DNA of 61,776 nucleotides, from positions 1-61,776 of the forward strand of contig WQXH01000007.1 of NCBI GenBank assembly GCA_009784945.1, read 5' to 3'. The DNA comes from Coriobacteriia bacterium. GTDB lineage: Bacteria > Actinomycetota > Coriobacteriia > Coriobacteriales > UBA8131. Of the stretch, positions 35,379 through 45,655 are shown piece after piece. Below the pieces are notes generated by a model. It was not told where the DNA came from and ran no database searches. It saw nothing but the letters and a program-made list of their open reading frames with translations. The first letter of the stretch is position 1, and every line of letters begins with the position of its first letter. The position numbers and the translations under genes are program-made.

Positions 35379-35921
35379 CTACCCTGCAGAGGCAGCCTTG
35401 CCCAGTTTACGGCGGATGTGCTCGCCCTTATAGCGAATTCCCTTGCCCTTATAGGGCTCTGGCTTGCGCTTCTTGCGGATATCGGCGGCAATCTGTCCAA
35501 CCTTTTGCTTGTCAATGCCCTTGACTATGATCTGTGTCTGAGAGGGCAGCTCAAAGGTAATACCCTCAGGGGCTTTAACGACTACGGGATGCGAATATCC
35601 CAGCAAGAGCTCCAGATCCGAGCCAGTGAGTGAGGCACGATAGCCAACTCCCACTATTTCAAGTGTCTTGGAAAAGCCCTCGCTTACACCAACCACCATA
35701 TTGGAAAGCAGCGTGCGAGACAGCCCAAAACGCGCTGCTGCATCGCGAGTGTCCTCGGTCTTTTCGACTCTCAACTCAGCGCCTTCTTGCAAAATGCGCA
35801 CTTCAGGCAAAAACTCATGGCACAGCTGACCCATGGAACCCTTGACGGTAACCAGCTGCCCGTCAATCTTAACTTCAACGCCAGCTGGGACAGCTACCGG
35901 TTGCTTACCTATACGACTCAT
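35379..35921 (-). CDS. rplF: 50S ribosomal protein L6
   Basis: The 180-residue protein starts MSRIGKQPVAVPAGVEVKID, has two L6 repeats and ends with the conserved RKPEPYKGKGIRYKGE followed by RRKLGKAA. It lies at the base of the stalk near the sarcin-ricin loop. Separated from rpsH by 25 bp. Confidence 0.97.
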   Translation of the reverse strand: MSRIGKQPVAVPAGVEVKIDGQLVTVKGSMGQLCHEFLPEVRILQEGAELRVEKTEDTRDAAARFGLSRTLLSNMVVGVSEGFSKTLEIVGVGYRASLTGSDLELLLGYSHPVVVKAPEGITFELPSQTQIIVKGIDKQKVGQIAADIRKKRKPEPYKGKGIRYKGEHIRRKLGKAASAG

Positions 35922-35946
35922 TTCCTTAGTCCTCCAATTTTTCTAT

Positions 35947-36345
35947 CTACCAAATATAGGCAATGACTTCGCCGCCAACGCCGGCCTTGCGCGCATCGCG
36001 GTCGGCCATAACGCCTTTAGACGTAGAGATAACGGCGGTTCCAAGACCACCGAGCACGCGAGGCAAATCATCCTTGCCAGCATAGACGCGAAGTCCTGGC
36101 TTGGAGATCCTCTTTAGGCCACGGATGGTCTTGGCGCGCTTATCTCCGTACTTAAGTGTTATCTCCAGGCTGCCTACCGGCTCACCGGGAGTTACTTCGT
36201 ATGATTGAATATAGCCCTCCTCCTTGAGGATGCGAGCGATTTCGGTAAGTTTTTTACTCGAAGGCATCGACACTGTGTCTTTGCTGGCCGAGTTTGCATT
36301 GCGTACTCTGGTGAGCATATCTGCAATGGGATCTGTCATTGTCAT
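35947..36345 (-). CDS. rpsH: 30S ribosomal protein S8
   Basis: The 132-residue protein begins [20 protein letters not shown] and ends [20 protein letters not shown] and IAYIW, as usual for S8. The start at 36345 was chosen because AAGGA precedes it; a longer open frame upstream overlaps the rpsN gene and has no resemblance to S8. S8 nucleates the central domain of 16S rRNA and in many bacteria represses the spc operon. Confidence 0.96.
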   Translation of the reverse strand: MTMTDPIADMLTRVRNANSASKDTVSMPSSKKLTEIARILKEEGYIQSYEVTPGEPVGSLEITLKYGDKRAKTIRGLKRISKPGLRVYAGKDDLPRVLGGLGTAVISTSKGVMADRDARKAGVGGEVIAYIW

Positions 36346-36442
36346 TGAGATTCCTTCTTTCTCTCGATGCGGCCCCAGATGCCGGTTTGCCTTTGCCCAT
36401 AGCGCGGCACGTTGACACCTTGGTGGCTGGCAGGCAAGTGGC

Positions 36443-36628
36443 CTACCAACTGGCCTTACGGATACCGGGCAATTCGCCGCGACTGGCCAGCTCGCGCAGG
36501 CAGATGCGGCAGACCCCAAACTGCCTATAATAGGCACGTGGACGTCCACATCTGACACAGCGATTATGCTGTCGAGTGGAGAATTTTGGTTGGCGCTTTG
36601 CCTTGGCGATCATTGACTTCTTTGCCAC
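36443..36628 (-). CDS. rpsN: 30S ribosomal protein S14, zinc type
   Basis: The 61-residue protein [20 protein letters not shown] has two CxxC knuckles, CVRCGR and CRICLR, so it is the short zinc-binding (type Z) S14 with no shorter paralogue in the window. Position between rplE and rpsH is standard. Confidence 0.97.
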   Translation of the reverse strand: MAKKSMIAKAKRQPKFSTRQHNRCVRCGRPRAYYRQFGVCRICLRELASRGELPGIRKASW

Positions 36629-36642
36629 AACACTACCTTTCG

Positions 36643-37188
36643 CTAGTTTCTCTTAAAGGGAAATTTGAGAGCGTCAAAGAGCGCTCTGGCTTGATCGTCG
36701 GTCTCGGCAGAGGTGACGATGGTTATATCCATACCGCGAGTGCGGTCAATCTTGTCATAGTCTATCTCGGTAAAAACAAGTTGCTCGGTAATGCCCAGCG
36801 TATAATTGCCGCGTCCATCAAAGCTGTCAAAGGGAATACCTCTGAAGTCACGGATACGAGGAATTGCCGTAGAAAGCAGTCTGTCAAGAAACTCCCACAT
36901 GCGCTCGCCTCGAAGGGTGACCTTTGCCCCAATGGGCATACCAGCACGTAGCTTAAAGTTTGCGATTGATCGCTTGGCGCGACAAATCTTGGGTTGTTGC
37001 CCCGTAATAGTGCGCAGGTCTTGCACAGCAGCATCAATTTGCTTATTGTCTTGCACAGCAGCACCTACGCCCATATTGACAACGATCTTTTCAATCGTGG
37101 GCACCTGGTTTACATTGCCAAGCTCCAACTGCTCTTTGAGAGCAGGCACAATCTCGCTCTTATACTTTTCTTTTAGTCTTGCGGTCAC
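36643..37188 (-). CDS. rplE: 50S ribosomal protein L5
   Basis: The 181-residue protein begins [20 protein letters not shown] and contains [14 protein letters not shown] and [18 protein letters not shown], conserved in L5. It binds 5S rRNA and contacts the P-site tRNA. A 117-bp spacer with palindromic sequence separates it from rplX, wider than usual. Confidence 0.97.
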   Translation of the reverse strand: MTARLKEKYKSEIVPALKEQLELGNVNQVPTIEKIVVNMGVGAAVQDNKQIDAAVQDLRTITGQQPKICRAKRSIANFKLRAGMPIGAKVTLRGERMWEFLDRLLSTAIPRIRDFRGIPFDSFDGRGNYTLGITEQLVFTEIDYDKIDRTRGMDITIVTSAETDDQARALFDALKFPFKRN

Positions 37189-37305
37189 TTTCTTATCCTC
37201 TCAAACTCTGAGTGTCTATTAGTTGCCAGAGCTTTGAAGGTGCTACCAAGGGCGTACTCGTTGTACGCGAGGTAGAGCCTCTTGCTCAGATGGCAATAGA
37301 GCCGC

Positions 37306-37629
37306 TCAGTCGATGTCCTTCCCGCATTTTTTGCAGTTTCTAACTTTTTTGTCGTTTTTCGACTTAACGCTTACACGAGTGGCCTCTTTGCAACTGGGGC
37401 ATACGAGCATCACCGTTGAGACATGCACGGGCATCTCAAGAGAAATGATGCCGCCCTGTGGATTGTCGCGTGTGGGGCGCTGCGCTTTCTTGGCCACTGC
37501 AACTTTTTCCACCACAACCTTGCGGCTCTCGGGTATCGCACGCATGACCGCACCAGTGGCACCTTTGTCCTTGCCACTGACGACCTTAACGGTGTCACCT
37601 TTTTTTATTCGCATTTTGTTATTGCTCAT
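37306..37629 (-). CDS. rplX: 50S ribosomal protein L24
   Basis: The 107-residue protein contains the KOW motif MRIKKGDTVKVVSGKDKGATG and the C-terminal CPSCKEATRV and RNCKKCGKDID, i.e. two CxxC pairs that may bind zinc, a form of L24 seen in several phyla. The start ATG at 37629 has GGAAAGAG upstream; a second ATG five codons in is possible. It initiates 50S assembly. Confidence 0.95.
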   Translation of the reverse strand: MSNNKMRIKKGDTVKVVSGKDKGATGAVMRAIPESRKVVVEKVAVAKKAQRPTRDNPQGGIISLEMPVHVSTVMLVCPSCKEATRVSVKSKNDKKVRNCKKCGKDID

Positions 37630-37670
37630 CGATACACTCTTTCCGATAATTGTTAACTCTCGCTCTTTAA

Positions 37671-37820
37671 CTCTTACTTCCGCCCTTTGGATCCTGCAAC
37701 ATTCGGCTGCGCCGAACGCACAAGGCGACAGAGGGCATCTCTTACTTCCACCCTCTAGCTCTTACAGCATTCGTTTGCAACAAACGTGCAAGATGACAGA
37801 GGGGCATTTCTTACTTCTTA
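37671..37820. repeat. Tandem palindromic repeats between rplN and rplX
   Basis: Two related units of about 68 bp, starting CTCTTACTTCC at 37671 and 37739 and ending GAGGGCAT / GAGGGGCAT, plus the start of a third. Each encloses a small hairpin. Unit 1 holds CCTGCAACATTCG, the core of a dispersed repeat family (see 40434 and 46938). Confidence 0.65.
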
Positions 37821-38186
37821 CAAGGTCTCCGGTGCAAGCGATACGATCTTCATGTAACGCTTATCCCTGAGCTCGCGGGCAACAGGTCCAAAGATACGGG
37901 TTCCCCGAGGAGAACCACTGTCATCGATAACCACAGCAGCATTCTGATCAAATTTGATGTAGCTGCCATCTTTACGATGAACCTCTTTTTTTACTCTTAC
38001 AATGACGCATTTAACGATCTCGCCTTTTTTAACGTTGCCGTTAGGAGTTGCCTCCTTGACTGTGCAGATGACCACGTCGCCCACACTGGCATAACGACGC
38101 TTGGAGCCTCCGAGCACCTTGATGCACTGCACCTTACGCGCACCAGAATTATCGGCAATTGTCATGTAGGATTCAGCTTGAATCAT
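37818..38186 (-). CDS. rplN: 50S ribosomal protein L14
   Basis: The 122-residue protein starts [20 protein letters not shown] and ends with [13 protein letters not shown]-type L14 sequence ([13 protein letters not shown]). The internal ATG at 38186 matches the family start; the longer frame runs into rpsQ. L14 contacts the 30S subunit and RsfS. Confidence 0.97.
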   Translation of the reverse strand: MIQAESYMTIADNSGARKVQCIKVLGGSKRRYASVGDVVICTVKEATPNGNVKKGEIVKCVIVRVKKEVHRKDGSYIKFDQNAAVVIDDSGSPRGTRIFGPVARELRDKRYMKIVSLAPETL

Positions 38187-38205
38187 AAGTCTCTCACTCC
38201 TCTGC

Positions 38206-38472
38206 CTACTTGGCTTTTTCGATGATCTCGGTAAGACGCCATCTCTTAAGTTTTGAGAGGGGGCGGGTCTCCATAATTTGTACGACATCTCCAACACTGG
38301 TGTCATTGTTCTCATCATGCGCGTGGTATCGGGTGGTACGGGTCACCATTTTGCCATACACCGCATGCTGCTTACGTGTCTTGATCTCGACTACACAGGT
38401 TTTGTCACCTGCGGCTGAAACTACAACGCCTTGACGCACCTTGCGGTTATTGCGCTCTAAAACTTCTATCAT
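38206..38472 (-). CDS. rpsQ: 30S ribosomal protein S17
   Basis: The 88-residue protein has the OB-fold signature [20 protein letters not shown] and [20 protein letters not shown], diagnostic of S17. It is an early-binding 16S protein. Tight spacing with rpmC (7 bp) and rplN (19 bp). Confidence 0.97.
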   Translation of the reverse strand: MIEVLERNNRKVRQGVVVSAAGDKTCVVEIKTRKQHAVYGKMVTRTTRYHAHDENNDTSVGDVVQIMETRPLSKLKRWRLTEIIEKAK

Positions 38473-38479
38473 CTGACCT

Positions 38480-38686
38480 CTAACCTACCTTTGCAATGCC
38501 AAGCTCACGGCTACGTTTTTCGGTACGAACACGTGCTATGTGCTTCTTAACTTGACGGATGCGATCTGTGTTATCCAGGTGACTGGTAGCCATCTGAAAC
38601 CGCAAATTAAACAATTCGGCTCGACCTTCGTTGAGCTGAATCTGCAAATCGTCGTTGGAGAGCTCTCTAATTTCTCTTGCCTTCAT
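38480..38686 (-). CDS. rpmC: 50S ribosomal protein L29
   Basis: The 68-residue protein, [20 protein letters not shown] then [20 protein letters not shown], is a typical two-helix L29 lying at the peptide exit. It starts one base after the rplP stop. Confidence 0.97.
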   Translation of the reverse strand: MKAREIRELSNDDLQIQLNEGRAELFNLRFQMATSHLDNTDRIRQVKKHIARVRTEKRSRELGIAKVG

Positions 38687-38687
38687 C

Positions 38688-39113
38688 TCATGCCTCCACG
38701 TCTTGATTCTCGCGCGAAACTATTTTGCATTTAATAGGAAGCTTTTGAATTGCCAGGTTCAATGCCTCTACCGCAATCTCGCGATCCACGTCGGCAACCT
38801 CAAACATGATGCGACCTGGTTTAACAACTGCAACCCACTCTTCTGGGTTACCCTTACCAGAGCCCATGCGGGTCTCTGCAGGTTTTTTGGTTATTGGCTT
38901 GTCTGGAAATATGTTGATCCAAACTCGTCCGCCACGTTTCATATGACGAGTCATGGCAACACGAGCAGCTTCTATCTGGCGATTGGTAATCCAGTGTGGC
39001 TGCAGTGCCTGTATGCCATACTCTCCAAAGTTGAGCGTTGTGCCTCCTTTGGCCTTGCCTTTCATTGACCCGCGTTGCACCTTACGGTGCTTGACACGTT
39101 TAGGAATAAGCAT
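38688..39113 (-). CDS. rplP: 50S ribosomal protein L16
   Basis: The 141-residue protein begins [20 protein letters not shown] and contains the L16 blocks [20 protein letters not shown] and [17 protein letters not shown]. The start overlaps the rpsC stop as TAATG. It organises the A-site region of 23S rRNA. Confidence 0.97.
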   Translation of the reverse strand: MLIPKRVKHRKVQRGSMKGKAKGGTTLNFGEYGIQALQPHWITNRQIEAARVAMTRHMKRGGRVWINIFPDKPITKKPAETRMGSGKGNPEEWVAVVKPGRIMFEVADVDREIAVEALNLAIQKLPIKCKIVSRENQDVEA

Positions 39114-39817
39114 TATCTTCTCCCTCCTTCATTACGGCGAGGGCGCTGCGGACGCGCGGAACCTTCAAGTGCTGGCTCGGGAGTGGGTTGGCCCGGAAGT
39201 CTCTCGCCGTGGTAAACCCATACCTTAACGCCAATGGATCCCATGGTAGTGGCCGCAGTGGCAAATCCATAATCTATCTTTGCGCGCATGGTGTGCAGCG
39301 GTACGCGACCCTCGCGATACCACTCGCGCCTGCTCATCTCTGCTCCGCCTAAGCGACCAGAGCACTGAATACGGATACCCTTGGCACCACTCTTGCGAGC
39401 GCTCTGTACCGCCTTGCGCATGGCTCGGCGGAAGGCCACGCGGCCTTCAAGCTGCTCAGCAACGCTTTGCGCTATAAGAACAGCGTCCAGCTCTGGGCGC
39501 TTAACTTCAATAACATCAACGGCGCAATGCCCATTGGCAATCTCGTCTAACTCCTTGCGCAGCTCATCAATCTCCGCGCCTTTCTTTCCAATGACAATGC
39601 CAGGGCGAGCAGTAGTGATTACCACCTTGATTTTATCGCCAGCGCGTTCTATTTCTACCCTGGAGACAGCTGCGCGCTCAAGACGCTTGTCCAAAAACTT
39701 ACGCAATTCCAAATCGTTGGTGAGATTCTCTGCGTAATTCTTGTCGGCAAACCAGCGGCTTCGCCAGTTTTCGGTTATACCCAGACGAAAACCAGTGGGG
39801 TATACTTTTTGTCCCAT
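39113..39817 (-). CDS. rpsC: 30S ribosomal protein S3
   Basis: The 234-residue protein starts [20 protein letters not shown], has the KH domain motif [16 protein letters not shown] and the C-terminal [20 protein letters not shown]. It forms part of the mRNA entry helicase. The C-terminal tail is arginine-rich. The stop overlaps the rplP start. Confidence 0.97.
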   Translation of the reverse strand: MGQKVYPTGFRLGITENWRSRWFADKNYAENLTNDLELRKFLDKRLERAAVSRVEIERAGDKIKVVITTARPGIVIGKKGAEIDELRKELDEIANGHCAVDVIEVKRPELDAVLIAQSVAEQLEGRVAFRRAMRKAVQSARKSGAKGIRIQCSGRLGGAEMSRREWYREGRVPLHTMRAKIDYGFATAATTMGSIGVKVWVYHGERLPGQPTPEPALEGSARPQRPRRNEGGRR

Positions 39818-39819
39818 AA

Positions 39820-40158
39820 TCAGGCCTCCTCTCGGGTTCCAACAATTACCGTAATATGACTCGTGCGCTTGAGAATGGGAGTAGCCATACCCTTTGCTCG
39901 AGGACGAATTCGTTTGAGCGTAGGACCTTCATCGGCATAAGTCTTACGTATTACCAGATTTTCTGCTTTGACACCCTCGCGCTCTGCATTGGCGATAGCG
40001 CTATTGAGGCACTTCTCGATAACCTCAGAGATGTTGCGATCAGAAAACGCCAAGATCTCACGTGCACGAATGACCTCTTTACCGCGAATCATGTTTAAGA
40101 CCATACGCGCCTTGCGTGGCGACACCCGCACATAGCGGGCTTGTGCTCTTGCTTCCAT
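39820..40158 (-). CDS. rplV: 50S ribosomal protein L22
   Basis: The 112-residue protein contains [19 protein letters not shown] and the beta-hairpin region [20 protein letters not shown], which reaches into the exit tunnel where macrolide-related mutations occur. The hairpin looks wild type. Standard position between rpsS and rpsC. Confidence 0.97.
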   Translation of the reverse strand: MEARAQARYVRVSPRKARMVLNMIRGKEVIRAREILAFSDRNISEVIEKCLNSAIANAEREGVKAENLVIRKTYADEGPTLKRIRPRAKGMATPILKRTSHITVIVGTREEA

Positions 40159-40160
40159 TA

Positions 40161-40433
40161 CTACTTGCCTTTCTTGTCGCCCGCGTGACCACGGAAGGTA
40201 CGTGTTACGGCAAACTCGCCGAGCTTGTGCCCTACCATGGATTCGGTAACGTAGACAGCCACGTGCTTACGGCCATCATGTACAGCTATCGTATGCCCTA
40301 CCATCTCGGGAAAGATAGTAGATGCTCTACTCCATGTCTTTACAACCCGCTTCTCTCCCTCTTCATTCATCTTATTGATGCGGCCGAGGAGTCGTGGCTC
40401 AACATAGGGTCCTTTTTTCAAACTTCTACTCAT
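40161..40433 (-). CDS. rpsS: 30S ribosomal protein S19
   Basis: The 90-residue protein starts [20 protein letters not shown] and contains [20 protein letters not shown] and [20 protein letters not shown], the S19 signature. It lies in the 30S head near S13. A 152-bp repeat-bearing spacer separates it from rplB. Confidence 0.97.
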   Translation of the reverse strand: MSRSLKKGPYVEPRLLGRINKMNEEGEKRVVKTWSRASTIFPEMVGHTIAVHDGRKHVAVYVTESMVGHKLGEFAVTRTFRGHAGDKKGK

Positions 40434-40585
40434 ACAGTGTTCTTTCTCTCAAACTCTTTCTAACCTTGTCATCTTGCTCGTTTAGCAAAGCCGTGTTTTG
40501 CAACTACTGCGTTTCTTGCCACTAGATCCTGCTACATTCGCTCTAAGCCAAAAGGCGCAGGATGACAAAAGAACGAGTTCCTCTG
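40434..40585. repeat. Repeat-bearing spacer between rplB and rpsS
   Basis: This 152-bp gap inside the S10 cluster holds CCTGCTACATTCG at 40528-40540 followed by GCGCAGGATGACA, the same core and tail as in the 37671 repeats. CATCTTGC / GCAGGATG-type complementarity suggests a hairpin. No gene. Confidence 0.5.
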
Positions 40586-41416
40586 CTACTTCTTGCGACG
40601 TCTGATAATAAGCCTGCTTGAGGCCTTCTTCTTATTGCGCGTGCGGTGTCCCTTGGTTGGAACTCCCCACGGGCTCACAGGGTGACGCCCAGCAGACTTA
40701 TTCTTACCTTCGCCACCACCGTGTGGGTGATCTACAGGGTTCATGACTGTACCGCGCACCGTGGGGCGTACACCCAACCAACGCTTACGACCAGCCTTAC
40801 CAATCTTGATGTTGGAGTGCTCGGCGTTGCCTACCTCCCCTACCGTTGCACGACAGGTAGCCAAAACACGACGCATTTCGTGAGAGGGCATTCTGATAAT
40901 GGCGTACTTGCCTTCCTTGCCCATCAACTGAATAGATGAGCCGGCACTACGAGCCAATGCTGCGCCTTTTCCAGGTTGGAGCTCAACAGCATGCACCAAG
41001 GTACCTACCGGAATATCTCCAAGCTGCAATGTGCAACCGGGCTTGATATCGCTCTCTGAGCCTGAGGTGACAACGTCGCCCACCTTAAGTCCGCGAGGGT
41101 GCAAGATGTAGGCTTTGGCACCGTCGGCATAGTGCAAAAGCGCAATGCGTGCAGAGCGGTTAGGATCATACTCAACAGAAGCTACCTTGGCAGGTACGCC
41201 ATCTTTCGTGCGCTTGAAATCTATAATGCGATACTTGCGCTTGTGCCCACCACCCTGATGACGAGTAGTGATACGCCCGTAGTTGTTGCGACCCGCCTTT
41301 TTAGGCAACGGACGCAGGAGCGACTTCTCTGGAGTCGTAGAGGTAATCTCACTAAAGTCCGAGACACTCTGAAAGCGACGCCCAGGGCTGGTAGGTTTAT
41401 ATTGCTTGACAGCCAT
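40586..41416 (-). CDS. rplB: 50S ribosomal protein L2
   Basis: The 276-residue protein has the OB-fold and SH3-like domains of L2 and the peptidyl-transferase-proximal loop [20 protein letters not shown] near residue 225, including the conserved histidine. It starts [20 protein letters not shown]. Needed for subunit association. Confidence 0.97.
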   Translation of the reverse strand: MAVKQYKPTSPGRRFQSVSDFSEITSTTPEKSLLRPLPKKAGRNNYGRITTRHQGGGHKRKYRIIDFKRTKDGVPAKVASVEYDPNRSARIALLHYADGAKAYILHPRGLKVGDVVTSGSESDIKPGCTLQLGDIPVGTLVHAVELQPGKGAALARSAGSSIQLMGKEGKYAIIRMPSHEMRRVLATCRATVGEVGNAEHSNIKIGKAGRKRWLGVRPTVRGTVMNPVDHPHGGGEGKNKSAGRHPVSPWGVPTKGHRTRNKKKASSRLIIRRRKK

Positions 41417-41440
41417 TTCTTTTCTCTCTATTCCTTAGCC

Positions 41441-41623
41441 GGCTTTCTGTGATTGGCATCTTGCCATTCAAACTGTGGCTCTTCCTCAGTCATGTATCTG
41501 ATATACACTCCTTTCGGCATCGCCTCAGTTTTCATGTCAATCTACTCGCTCACAGAAACCCTTTCTTTCTCACGGCTTTCTGTGATCGGCATCTTGCCAT
41601 TCAATGCCCACAGAAACCCTTTC
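41441..41623. repeat. Direct and inverted repeats between rplW and rplB
   Basis: The 222-bp spacer contains a 31-bp direct repeat (41441-41471 and 41574-41604, one mismatch) starting GGCTTTCTGTGAT, and the 15-mer CACAGAAACCCTTTC twice (41551-41565 and 41609-41623). GGCTTTCTGTG and CACAGAAACC are also complementary, so hairpins can form in the message. No gene is visible. Confidence 0.75.
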
Positions 41624-41638
41624 CTTGCTTACTGTCCG

Positions 41639-41923
41639 TTACACGCCAAAGGCCTCGATGGTTTCGCCCGCAACGAGCGTTACTATCGCCTTTTTCCAAG
41701 TGCGGGTTTTGCCCTTGGCGTAACGTACACGCTTGGGCTTGGCCTTTACCTTCATGGTGTTGACGTTAAGTACATGTACGTCAAAAATACTCTCAATGGC
41801 ATCGCGAATCTCAATCTTGTTGGCCGTCTTGGCCACCTCAAAAGTGTAGCGATTGTCATTTAAAAGATCATACGAACGCTCAGAAATAATCGGTCGTATG
41901 ATGATGGTACGTGGGTCTTTCAT
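41639..41923 (-). CDS. rplW: 50S ribosomal protein L23
   Basis: The 94-residue protein contains IIIRPIISERSYDLLNDNRY and FDVHVLNVNTMKVKAKPKRV, typical of L23, the docking site at the exit tunnel for trigger factor and SRP. The ATG overlaps the rplD stop (TAATG). Confidence 0.96.
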   Translation of the reverse strand: MKDPRTIIIRPIISERSYDLLNDNRYTFEVAKTANKIEIRDAIESIFDVHVLNVNTMKVKAKPKRVRYAKGKTRTWKKAIVTLVAGETIEAFGV

Positions 41924-42546
41924 TACTGAAGCACCTCCTCTATGCGCTTTAGGGATGCGCTGGTAAACACAAGCGTGCCGTTGTCGAGGAAGTCGCGAGT
42001 ATTGGACTCCGACACGGCAATGATTCGCACACGGGGAATATTTCTAAAAGAGAGAAAGGCGTTAATGTTGTTATCGGGCAACACAATGGTAACGCGACCT
42101 TCAATCTCCAAAGCCTTAAGCACAGCCACTGCCTCTTTAGTGGAGGGCTTTTCAAATTCCAGGTCATCAATGACCCTGAGTTGCTTGGCGGCAAGCTTGG
42201 CAGAGAGCGCGCTCTTCATTGCCAACTTGACCTCCTTGCGATTTACCTTGATTTCATACGAACGGGGATGAGGTCCAAATACCACGCCGCCGCCTTTATA
42301 GTGTGGGGCACGAATGGTTCCCTGACGAGCACGACCGGTTCCCTTTTGACGAAACGGTTTGCGTCCTCCGCCAGATACCTCGCCACGAGTCTTTGTGTTA
42401 TGAGTACCGCTGCGCATTGCTGCTTGTTGAGCGCGCACAACGTGATGCATAATATGAACATTGGGCTCCACGGCAAAAATTGCGTCGTCCACCTTAGTGG
42501 TGCCGAGCTTTTTGCCCTTTGTATCTGTAATGTTAATAGTTGCCAT
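41923..42546 (-). CDS. rplD: 50S ribosomal protein L4
   Basis: The 207-residue protein starts MATINITDTKGKKLGTTKVD and contains the extended loop GGGRKPFRQKGTGRARQGTI, which reaches the exit tunnel. The ATG at 42546 was chosen by family start; upstream codons have no L4 resemblance. In enterobacteria L4 controls the S10 operon; that control is not evident here. Confidence 0.96.
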   Translation of the reverse strand: MATINITDTKGKKLGTTKVDDAIFAVEPNVHIMHHVVRAQQAAMRSGTHNTKTRGEVSGGGRKPFRQKGTGRARQGTIRAPHYKGGGVVFGPHPRSYEIKVNRKEVKLAMKSALSAKLAAKQLRVIDDLEFEKPSTKEAVAVLKALEIEGRVTIVLPDNNINAFLSFRNIPRVRIIAVSESNTRDFLDNGTLVFTSASLKRIEEVLQ

Positions 42547-42577
42547 TGCAGTCTCTCTATCTTTCCTACTAGTTTCC

Positions 42578-43198
42578 CTAGGCGGTGCGCACGCGCAATA
42601 TAGCGCCCTTGCCGCCTGGAACAGCACCTTTTACCAAGAGCAGGTTTTGCTCCACGTCTACCTTGACGACCTCCAGATTCTTTACGGTAACCTTCTCGGC
42701 ACCCATATGACCTGGCATTCTCTTACCTTTGAAAATACGACTGGGGGTGGCACACTGTCCAACGGAACCAGGCGCACGATGAAAGTGCGATCCGTGTCCA
42801 CCAGGGCCACCGCTAAAGTTATGGCGCTTGATGGTGCCGGCAAAGCCCTTGCCCTTGGAGATGCCGCTGATGTGCACCTTGTTAGTCTCAGCAAAAGCCT
42901 CAAGATTTATCTCTTGTCCCAGCTCAAAGCTCGAAACATCATCTACGTGCACCTCACTCAGGTACTTTCGGGGCGCAGCATCTGCCAGTTTAAAGTGACC
43001 AGCCATAGGTTTATTGAGCTTCTTTTCCTTGAGCTCACCAAAGCCAATTTGAATGGCGTTGTAACCCTCTTTTTCATCGGTCTTTATCTGGGTGACCACA
43101 CAGGGACCGGCCTCAATGACCGTAACTGGGATGAGCCTGTCATCTTCTGTCCACACCTGGGTCATGCCGACCTTTTTTCCTATAATCGTATTACACAT
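42578..43198 (-). CDS. rplC: 50S ribosomal protein L3
   Basis: The 206-residue protein contains IIGKKVGMTQVWTEDDRLIP near the start and the loop GGPGGHGSHFHRAPGSVG that reaches the peptidyl-transferase centre, with the usual glutamine-bearing region downstream. Second gene of the S10 cluster, 30 bp behind rpsJ. Confidence 0.97.
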   Translation of the reverse strand: MCNTIIGKKVGMTQVWTEDDRLIPVTVIEAGPCVVTQIKTDEKEGYNAIQIGFGELKEKKLNKPMAGHFKLADAAPRKYLSEVHVDDVSSFELGQEINLEAFAETNKVHISGISKGKGFAGTIKRHNFSGGPGGHGSHFHRAPGSVGQCATPSRIFKGKRMPGHMGAEKVTVKNLEVVKVDVEQNLLLVKGAVPGGKGAILRVRTA

Positions 43199-43228
43199 CG
43201 TTTTACTCCTCTGCTGCTGTGCTTGCGC

Positions 43229-43540
43229 TTACAGCTTCAGCTCAATATCAACGCCTGCCGGAAGATCAAGGCGCATCAGCGAATCTACGGTATTGGGTGT
43301 TGGCTCAAGAATATCAATGAGACGTTTGTGCGTACGCATCTCAAACTGTTCTCTGGAGTCCTTGTCCTTGTGAGGAGAGCGCACCACACAATAGAGATTG
43401 CGCTCGGTAGGAAGAGGTACCGGTCCAGAAATAGAAGCGCCGGTCTTTTGCGCTGTATCCACAATGAGTTTAGTGGACTGATCTACGATCTCGTGATCGT
43501 AACCCTTGAGACGGATTCTGATTTTTTGACTCTTTGCCAT
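43229..43540 (-). CDS. rpsJ: 30S ribosomal protein S10 / NusE
   Basis: The 103-residue protein reads [20 protein letters not shown] and ends with [12 protein letters not shown]. It has both ribosomal and transcription antitermination (NusB partner) roles. Its ATG overlaps the fusA stop as TAATG, so str and S10 are fused here with no tuf gene between. Confidence 0.97.
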   Translation of the reverse strand: MAKSQKIRIRLKGYDHEIVDQSTKLIVDTAQKTGASISGPVPLPTERNLYCVVRSPHKDKDSREQFEMRTHKRLIDILEPTPNTVDSLMRLDLPAGVDIELKL

Positions 43541-45627
43541 TAGGCGTTACCTCCAGCCTTGCTGATAATCTCTTCTGAAACGGACTTGGGGATAGGCTCA
43601 TAAGATGAGAACTGCATGGTGTACGAAGCGCGACCCTGCGTGGATGAACGTAAATCGGTTGCGTAACCAAACATTTCTGAAAGGGGCACCATGGCATTGA
43701 CCTGCTGGGCATTGCCGCGGCTGTCCATACCTTGAATTTGCCCGCGACGACTTGAGAGGTTTCCCATGACATCGCCCAGGTAGTCTTCGGGGGTCTCAAC
43801 TTCGACGCTCATCACTGGCTCAAGCAGCAAGGCATCAGATCGACGTAGTGCCTCCTTGATGGCCATACTTCCAGCAATTTTAAAGGCGGCCTCAGAGGAG
43901 TCCACCTCATGAAAGGAGCCGTCGACCAGCTCGACGCCAATATCCACTACCGGGTATCCGGCCAGCGTGCCGCTTGCCAGCGCTTCTTGTATACCCCTGT
44001 CAACCGGGGTGATATATTCCTTGGGGATGATGCCGCCAACGATTTTGTTGTTGAATTCATAGCCCTCGCCTGGAGCACGCTTGACCAAGTTGATGACAAC
44101 GTGACCGTACTGACCACGTCCACCGCTTTGGCGAACAAATTTGCCTTCAACGCTGCCGACGTCCTTGCCAGCGGTCTCGCGGTAGGCAACCTGGGGCTTA
44201 CCAACGTTTGCCTCTATCCTAAACTCTCTGAGGAGGCGGTCAACTATGATTTCCAGATGGAGCTCGCCCATGCCGGCAATAACCGTTTGACCCGTCTCCT
44301 GATTGGTGGCAACCTTAAAGGTGGGGTCTTCCTCGGCCAGTTTTTGCAAAGCTACAGCCAGCTTATCTTGCTCTGCCTTGGTCTTAGGCTCAATGGCAAT
44401 GTCGATAACCGGATCAGGAAACTCCATGCTCTCAAGGATGACCAGTGCGTTTTCTGCACAAAGTGTATCACCGGTGGAAGTGTCCTTGAGTCCTACCGCA
44501 GCGACGATGTCGCCAGCGGAACAAGCACTGATGTCTTCTCTGGAGTTAGAGTGCATCTCGAGCAGACGGCCAATACGCTCCTTTTTATCCTTGGTGGCAT
44601 TGACCACGTAGGATCCAGCTTCGAGCCTACCCGAATATACGCGGAAGTAGGTCAGCTTACCTACAAAGGGGTCGGTCATTACCTTGAACGCAAGTGCCGC
44701 AAAGGGCTCCTTTGCGTCGGAGGCGCGCTCTACCTCGGCGCCAGTCTTAACGTCGATGCCGGTAATGGCAGGAACGTCAAGTGGGCTGGGTAGGTAATTG
44801 ATAATGGCGTCCAGCAGTTCTTGAATGCCCTTGTTCTTAAAGGAGGCACCGCAGACAACCGGAGTAATTTCGCAGGCAATGGTGCCTTTGCGAAGCGCTG
44901 CAACCACTTGTTCGTTGGTGTAGCTCTCTCCCTCTAAAAATGCCATCATGAGTTCGTCATCAAATTCTGCTGCAGCCTCAACCAGCTCATTGCGCAGACG
45001 CTTGGCGTCCTCCAGCAGTTTTTCGGGAATCTCGGCCTGCTCTGGATAAATAAAGCCCTTGTCGTCCTCGTTAAAGAGCTCTGCCTTCATGGCAATGAGG
45101 TCGATAATGCCTTCAAAAAAGCTCTCAGAGCCAATGGGCATTTGCAGAGGCACGGTGCGTGCATCAAGACGATCATTCATCTGGGCAAGCACTGCAAAGA
45201 AGTCCGCGCCTATCCTGTCCATCTTGTTGACATAGGCAATGTGAGGCACCTGGTAGCGACGCGCTTGACGCCACACTGTCTCGCTTTGCGGCTGTACGCC
45301 TCCAACGGAGCAAAACACCGCCACCGTTCCGTCGAGCACACGTAGCGAGCGCTCCACCTCGGCGGTAAAGTCGACGTGACCCGGCGTATCAATAATCTGA
45401 ATGCGTGAGTCTTTCCAAAAGCAGGTGGTGGCAGCTGAGGTAATGGTGATACCGCGCTCTCTTTCCTGCTCCATCCAGTCCATCGTAGCAGCACCTTCGT
45501 GCACCTCGCCAATTTTATGGCTCTTGCCGGTGTAGTAGAGGATGCGCTCGGTGGTGGTGGTTTTACCAGCATCAATATGAGCCATGATGCCGATATTGCG
45601 TGTATGTTCTAGTGATATCTTAGACAT
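43540..45627 (-). CDS. fusA: Elongation factor G
   Basis: The 695-residue protein has G1 AHIDAGKTT (residues 16-24), G3 DTPGHVDF, G4 NKMD, and five domains to a C terminus with the RRGQIQGMD element of domain IV/V. It catalyses translocation. Full length, so canonical rather than the EF-G2 type. Overlaps rpsJ by one base. Confidence 0.98.
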   Translation of the reverse strand: MSKISLEHTRNIGIMAHIDAGKTTTTERILYYTGKSHKIGEVHEGAATMDWMEQERERGITITSAATTCFWKDSRIQIIDTPGHVDFTAEVERSLRVLDGTVAVFCSVGGVQPQSETVWRQARRYQVPHIAYVNKMDRIGADFFAVLAQMNDRLDARTVPLQMPIGSESFFEGIIDLIAMKAELFNEDDKGFIYPEQAEIPEKLLEDAKRLRNELVEAAAEFDDELMMAFLEGESYTNEQVVAALRKGTIACEITPVVCGASFKNKGIQELLDAIINYLPSPLDVPAITGIDVKTGAEVERASDAKEPFAALAFKVMTDPFVGKLTYFRVYSGRLEAGSYVVNATKDKKERIGRLLEMHSNSREDISACSAGDIVAAVGLKDTSTGDTLCAENALVILESMEFPDPVIDIAIEPKTKAEQDKLAVALQKLAEEDPTFKVATNQETGQTVIAGMGELHLEIIVDRLLREFRIEANVGKPQVAYRETAGKDVGSVEGKFVRQSGGRGQYGHVVINLVKRAPGEGYEFNNKIVGGIIPKEYITPVDRGIQEALASGTLAGYPVVDIGVELVDGSFHEVDSSEAAFKIAGSMAIKEALRRSDALLLEPVMSVEVETPEDYLGDVMGNLSSRRGQIQGMDSRGNAQQVNAMVPLSEMFGYATDLRSSTQGRASYTMQFSSYEPIPKSVSEEIISKAGGNA

Positions 45628-45655
45628 GAGTAGTTACTTGCTTCTCTTTCTTCAA

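Noticed and set aside
42578-43543. Plus-strand 360-codon frame opposite rplC/rpsJ (42461-43543)
   Set aside because: Shadow of two certain ribosomal protein genes on the minus strand.
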